Assembly (NCBI RefSeq): GCF_037975245.1
Contig: NC_092576.1
Span: 45,421,111-45,485,110, forward strand
Origin: Apostichopus japonicus
Taxonomy: Eukaryota > Echinodermata > Holothuroidea > Aspidochirotida > Stichopodidae
Reading direction: 5' to 3'
DNA length: 64,000 nucleotides
Positions 59,501 to 64,000 of this stretch are shown here, in pieces; position 1 is the first letter of the stretch; each line of letters opens with the position of its first letter. A model generated the notes under the pieces. That model did no database searches and was not told the origin of the DNA. It saw only the letters and a list, made by a program, of their open reading frames with translations. A program made the position numbers and the translations under genes.

Positions 59501-61081
59501 TCACATGTTCTTTTGAAAAGTAATTTTGGGAGGATGGTGAAGTCAGACATATTGTAGGTGAGCTATTTTATACACCAAACATTGTAGATGTTCCCGAATA
59601 GCCCGCCCCCCCCCATACATTCCCTTCCCTGGTTAGCATACAACTGCAATGGCATATTAAACAAGAATATGTTTTCGTGACAATGCAATGATGTAGTCAA
59701 CACAAGTTTAGTACGTATTTAAAAAAATATCAACCTTTCAATGTTACATGATAAGATCATTACAGTTTTGCAATTAACTTTGCTTTTTGGCAATACTTTA
59801 TTAAACAGTTGTTTAGAATTGCTAGTGATTACCATTCCGTCAAATATCAAACCTTTAAAATCATGTTGCATATACCTTGGACATCGGTAGTAATGGATCA
59901 TATCTATCTCATACTGCGATACAGCAGGTATATAAAAATAAAGTACCTTTATTTCGCCGTTTAGGAAAGATCTTAATCCTTGGAAAAACCATAGACATTT
60001 ACCTAAATTTCACAAATATCCGACAATGTAATTAGTCTACGAGTGTTAAATTGTTAACGATATTGCAATACATGTGTCATTTTATGTACTTTGGACACCA
60101 TCTAATAGTGTTTGTCAGTATTTCCAGCGTTTTCATAGCCGTGTATTCATAGCACAATACCAGGTCAAAGGGCGGATACCAACACTTTTCAAGATATGTG
60201 TTTCGCAAGACACAGAAGTAATCTTCTGCCCTTCGTTGTATGTTTAACTAAAGGATGCAATACAAGGCAGTGCTAGATCATACAGTTGGATCATTAGTCG
60301 CAACTATGTAATGGTGTGAGTTGATATCCATACGTTTCTTCATCCTTCGTGTTTCGACTTTTCTCAACTTTTTGACAGCATCTACAGAATATATCAGTCT
60401 AACATAGAAGTCAAATTAAATAGATGGGCCTATAAGAAACTTTTGTCAACAATTTCACAATTCCAATGATAAACTTTAATTAAAAACGTATTTACGGTCA
60501 TAATAAACGAGAAGAGTTTCCAAAAACGTCAACATTTCGATGAATTAGTCGACTTGTTGTGAAAGTAGTCGACATTTCAGGGGTGCTACTTTATGATTAA
60601 ACAGTTGAAAATTGAAGAATTTAGCCGAAATTTTGAGATTGAAATTCTGATTTTTTGTTATAAAATAGCAACATTTGCAGTGTCCCACTTGAGCCACCGT
60701 AGTACCGAAAAAAGCCTTTCTTTAATAGAGCAGATTGACTTAATCCAGAAAACGAATTCACTTTACCTGTTGCTAAGTACACTTTACTCTCTATTATACA
60801 ACATCAATTAGTAAATGATGTCTCCCAAATATCTGACTCATGAATATCAGTCCATGTTTACTACAACATACAATGTCGCCCGTTGATATGGCGCCCTCAC
60901 TTTTACTGGAACTAAAACCCAATCAAATGTCGACTACGGGAATGGTTCGAACTGTAAACAACATGACACATGACACATGAGTCATTAAGTGATTAATATA
61001 ACTTTACCATTCACTCCCCGAGATTTCAGTGTGGCTAGAGATGGTCCGACGGGTATCGAGGGCTGCAGACAGTCCCATAGG
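53446..61081 (-). CDS. 3' part of an unrecognised minus-strand gene (three exons)
   Basis: Exons at 61008-61081, 59244-59314 and 53446-53558 join into about 83 codons of clean sequence ending at TGA. The peptide runs LWDCLQPSIPVGPSLATLK, then a GVNVFWTPDSPRHDEYDRL segment rich in Trp, Pro and Asp, then WILVDELRKYMFL, then HHSVHRKLLA. I do not recognise the family. Upstream exons must lie beyond the window. The last intron (about 5.7 kb) contains the large satellite. The join of the last two exons is ambiguous (see exon entries). Confidence 0.65.
53770..57833 (+). repeat. Higher-order satellite of ~46-47-bp monomers, about 4.1 kb
   Basis: Three monomer types share 'TTAGTAATAT.TTTGTTGA' and 'ATCC' cores. 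Type A has CTGCGTCCCTCTAA and CACTCATTG; type B has TCACATCCCTTTAATCCCC and TCAGTGTATG; type C has CTACATCACTCTAATCCAC and ACATTGTTTG. They occur mainly as C-A-B trimers (about 140 bp) and C-B dimers (about 93 bp), with 'CATTTTTTG' and 'GACTTCATC' sub-variants recurring in blocks, so larger units were copied as a whole. About 87 monomers by length. The array lies inside an intron. Confidence 0.95.
57834..58616 (+). mobile_element. Insertion splitting the satellite, with SINE-like 3' tail
   Basis: Non-satellite sequence sits between the main array and diverged satellite at 58617-58800. Bases 58260-58330 have (TTA)n followed by 'GGATCCTTATATAGCGC' and 'AAATGCGCTTTACATG', a conserved tail seen in SINE-like repeats of marine invertebrates. 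A T-then-G run follows at about 58350-58382. I see no tRNA-like head and no target duplication, so the element's exact ends are uncertain. Confidence 0.5.
58617..58800 (+). repeat. Diverged satellite monomers at the array edge
   Basis: Four degraded monomers such as 'TTTAGTAATATTTGTTAACT' and 'ATCCATGTAGTGTATGTTAG' match the main array's core. Higher divergence at the edge fits the usual pattern of satellite homogenisation in the centre only. Confidence 0.85.
58801..59243. other. Intron sequence, nothing seen
   Basis: AT-rich sequence between the degraded satellite edge and the exon at 59244. No repeat or exon recognised. Confidence 0.5.
59244..59314 (-). CDS. Internal exon, 23 codons
   Basis: Acceptor CTTTGTTTCCTACAG. 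It reads (V)FWTPDSPRHDEYDRLDLN then SGRWE, entering in phase 1 from GVN of the exon at 61008-61081 (G|TT gives Val). The donor is GGGAA|GTAAGT, or four bases further GTAA|GTAATC. Strong coding character: no stops and a Trp/Pro/Asp/Arg composition unlike the surrounding AT-rich frames. Confidence 0.72.
59315..61007. other. Intron sequence, no exon recognised
   Basis: AT-rich intron between two well-supported exons. A short C run lies near 59606-59614. Open frames at 59290-59550, 59719-59901 and 60593-60811 have no splice or family support. Confidence 0.5.
61008..61081 (-). CDS. Internal exon, 24 codons
   Basis: Acceptor TTTCTGATTATAG and donor GAATG|GTAAAG. It reads LWDCLQPSIPVGPSLATLKS then RGVN, entering in phase 2 and leaving in phase 1, in exact agreement with the next exon. 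The other frames either stop or break the join. Confidence 0.7.
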
Positions 61082-63689
61082 CTATAATCAGAAAAAGAAA
61101 GAGAATTAGTCAGTTGCCATTACATCTTTCTTTAATTGTTACTATTTTTGATACTGCAGGACAAAGATTTACCAAATGAACGCAATACATCAATAGTTGT
61201 CCCTCCCTCTGTAACACCCGTTTCTTGGAAGGATCAGGAACACACCGGCTACCGAAAAGCTTGAAAACAACTAAAGCGGTATCACGGATGCTTTTTCTTT
61301 AAGGCCAACATTTTAACCCAACTCCAAAAGTCTCTAAACAGGTTCTATTGAGACATCGAGCCTCAATCGGAAACTTGTTATAAATAATTACAGTGGGGCA
61401 GCAGTGAATATATAAGTTGAAGTACGGCTCTGTTTCATTATTTTCAAATCATTCAAACCCCCCTCCCCCAACCCCCTCTCTCTTCTTTCCCACCCAGCCT
61501 GTTCTGTTCATTGTCGGGTGATCATAAACGGCACCACACTATTCCTGTTCAAACAGACATATATCGTTGATGTAACTTGACATGTGTTTCAACTCTATCT
61601 GAAGGTAGAAAGTTTACAAAATGTGAATCATGCAATAATTTGCTCTTACATTATCCATTTGTTTATTTTTGTCTATCAGTTATGAAAACAACCGATCATT
61701 TTCAACATACCTTAAATAGAAGGAATATCTCTAGGGCGCTTGAAAGGAGGGGGGGGGGTCGTATTTGGGGTGTGGGTTGAGAATATAGGAGGTGTGGGTG
61801 ATCTCTTCTAAAGTAAGAGGATTTTGAATTAATCGTCATAGAAGAAGTATCACATCGATTTTTTCCCTGTCAATATGTTTGAATATAGTTGTAAATTGCT
61901 AAGTTAATTTTCTGCGGGTTTTGTTAATCTCACAAACGTATAAACAGACCCCCGAATAAGCCAACAAACAAATAAAACTAGATATGAACCTTCATTACGT
62001 CTTCAACAATACATCGTTAAGGTAAAAACATAACCAGAATACAAAGATGCATTGTGGTTTCGATGATGTAACAGTTTGAGCAGTTTTCTTTATGAATCTG
62101 ACGTACCGTAATGTATATTGATGGTGTACAACATACTTGGTATTGGTCTAAGTAATACATTGAAAAGCAGTGTTATGTGACAAACAATAAATTCAAAATG
62201 ACACAGGCTGTCCTGAAATGACAATTGACGTCAACAACAGGCTTCTTGTACTAACTGTAATACTAAATATGACATCTGTCCTTGTTGAAATATTGTGTAT
62301 TTTTTTTCCTCCACTATTTGACCCCTGTTGAACTATAACGACCCTTGGCCTCCACCCACAAAATTAGGCTTCTTGTACTCAATCTGGTACAAGTACATAT
62401 CAAATATGCGATCTGTCCAAGCTTCCCTTGCGATATTGTTTCTAGGGCTGTGAGTTTTCGTTTAAAGACCTAAACGATTAAACGGCCGATTTTTCGTTCG
62501 TTTAAACGTTTAAACATTCGCGAAATCGCGAGAAAACGCCGAGCACGCATATTGTGCGAGCATAAAGGCGTGGGGTCCAGGGGACCGCCCTAGGGCCCTG
62601 GTGGGGCGAAGACCCCGGAAAAGGAAAAGGAAATTTTTGCGTGTCTGGCGATAAAAAAAATTCGCACTTGAGGATGTAAAATACTGACAACTTTTTTTAA
62701 TTTAAATTGTCACGAAGCCGATGAAAATTTTGAAATGACAAGTTAGAGTAGCTATATTATGTTATAAAATGAAAAGAGATTTAATCTGTCTTACAATCTT
62801 TAAAAAGTTTAACTTACACTAACCTCCGATATTATGGAACAAAAAACGTTCGGCAAATCCCCGTTTCTAATCTGCCTAACAATGAATAGCGCGCACTAAA
62901 CGTACATCACTTTACAACTGCAGTACGGTTTAACCCAACTTAAATACTGCGGTAGGATACTGTACATGTGCTCAGAATTTTCACAGGTACCTTGCCAAAC
63001 AACTGTGCGCTCATCCCTTGTCTAACACCTGTTTGTTAACATTTTTGGCACGTTTCCAAGAAACGTTTCATGGAGTATTCCCCATGATACACGAGGCACA
63101 GTTCATACACGCAGCACAAGATATCAAGCTATGGCCATCTTTATGAAAGTAAACCTTGTAATAAAATATAGTTTAGGCCACACGGCATGATTAACTAATG
63201 CTAAACATTATTTCCATGTTCTTGTAGAAAACGTCAAGTTCGCAAAGTACAATTAGTTGTGTTTTTGAAGTTACGTAAGATCCGTAACAGACGAGGTGGT
63301 TAGGCTATTTGCTATTCACTTAACTATGGTAGGACATTATTTTGTCCGTATTTTTGGAAATTCTAGAAAATACTTTCTTTCCCCCCCGCTTAACACCAGA
63401 TGTGGTCTTACGGTTTATCATAAATGGGTGTACTAGAGCCTTGTTTACATGACATTTGGAATTTTTTGCATTTACAGGTAGCCTCAGTTGCAATTTGGTG
63501 CAATATAGCACACTTCAACACCCACTCCATTTTGTAAACTTAATTTTGTATTTTCACCAGGCCTTAGATGCAATTTGGTGCTCCAAATGAGATTTTTTTT
63601 CTCATTTGGAAATGAAAAAGGGGTTTTCTGACTTGCGAAGCGGGGGGGGGGCGGAATGATACTTCCGCCCCTCCACATTTTTCACTGGG
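61082..63689. other. Upstream intron or spacer; repeats only
   Basis: It contains a pyrimidine-rich patch (61458-61500), a G run at about 61749-61758, a reversed ~145-bp repeat (separate entry), and at 62455-62600 a stretch with repeated GTTTAAACG / CGATTAAACG words and CGCGAAATCGCG palindromes that may be a transposon end. I found no exon. Confidence 0.4.
62225..62440 (-). repeat. ~145-bp repeat family, reversed copy
   Basis: 'AGGCTTCTTGTACT' occurs at about 62239 and 62370, with 'GACCCCTGTTGAACT' and 'AAATATG(A/C)(C/G)ATCTGTCC' blocks. These are inverses of the units at 30165-30640. Confidence 0.7.
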
Positions 63690-63728
63690 GGGGCTGGCGC
63701 CCCCAGCCCCCCGGTTCCTACGCCCTTG
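63640..63728. mobile_element. hAT-type right terminus, partner not found
   Basis: G and C runs are followed by 'CCCCCCGGTTCCTACGCCCTTG', the inverse of a CAAGGGCGTAGGAACC end. A related CAAGGCCGTAG start is at 44194. The left end of this copy was not found, so the element may be truncated. Confidence 0.5.
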
Positions 63729-64000
63729 TTTAGCACGATATGCCAGTTTCGCGTGAATTTTTCGAAAGTGTTTTGCTGGATCTTTCGTAAAATTTGAAAG
63801 GACCGAACTTACTTTTCGTACACATTTGGTAATTTCTCTACTGATTTTCAGAGTTTTTTTTTACGATCTCCAATCGATACATTTCCTTTGATCATGTATT
63901 TGAACAACTATTACCAAGTCGAGTATTCGACCCGGTATTGTCATGCCCGTATTTGTATATTGTATTGCCCGTAATTGTAATTTGTTTCGTAAGGTGTGTT

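Overview
The window looks like AT-rich, intron-rich, repeat-laden nuclear DNA of a marine invertebrate. An echinoderm or near relative is my best guess. That guess rests on the style of the repeats: poly-G-bearing hAT MITEs, a 'TTATATAGCGC' SINE-like tail, an 'AGCTCACACCAG' repeat tail, and a long foldback element like sea-urchin TU. There are no bacterial operons, CRISPR arrays or viral genes. Almost all open frames of 60-100 codons are chance frames inside repeats or spacer. Coding sequence appears only as short exons bounded by GT/AG splice sites, nearly all on the minus strand.

Layout. 0-6.4 kb: a diverged direct duplication (0.7-1.4 and 4.4-5.2 kb), a hAT MITE nested in another hAT element (1.6-2.7 kb), and a scrap of non-LTR retrotransposon. 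8.7-9.5 kb: 68-bp tandem repeat. 9.8-11.0 kb: a weak two-exon minus-strand gene candidate. 16.85-22.44 kb: a 5.6-kb foldback element whose ~1-kb inverted arms are built from ~180-bp tandem subrepeats, with a 1.27-kb hAT element in its centre. 23.9-24.8 kb: ~110-bp tandem array. 26.2-30.8 kb: exons of a MULE-type transposase gene (FLYWCH/FAR1-like N-terminal segment, DDE core, SWIM zinc finger) on the minus strand, with intact splice sites but several frame breaks. More minus-strand exons at 34.8, 37.8, 39.4, 40.3 and 42.3 kb may be the 5' part of that transcription unit or another gene. 40.4-41.5 kb: 155-bp tandem repeat. 46.6-53 kb: a dense cluster of small transposons, including a tRNA-derived SINE and five hAT elements, each hAT with a recognisable 8-bp target-site duplication and one nested in another. 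53.4-61.1 kb: the last three exons of an unrecognised minus-strand gene, whose final intron holds a ~4-kb higher-order satellite of ~46-47-bp monomers.

The strongest observations are the MULE/SWIM gene, the foldback element, the intronic higher-order satellite and the set of hAT insertions dated relative to each other by nesting. I see no convincing novel defence or metabolic system. All family calls come from reading motifs by eye; no database search was possible.
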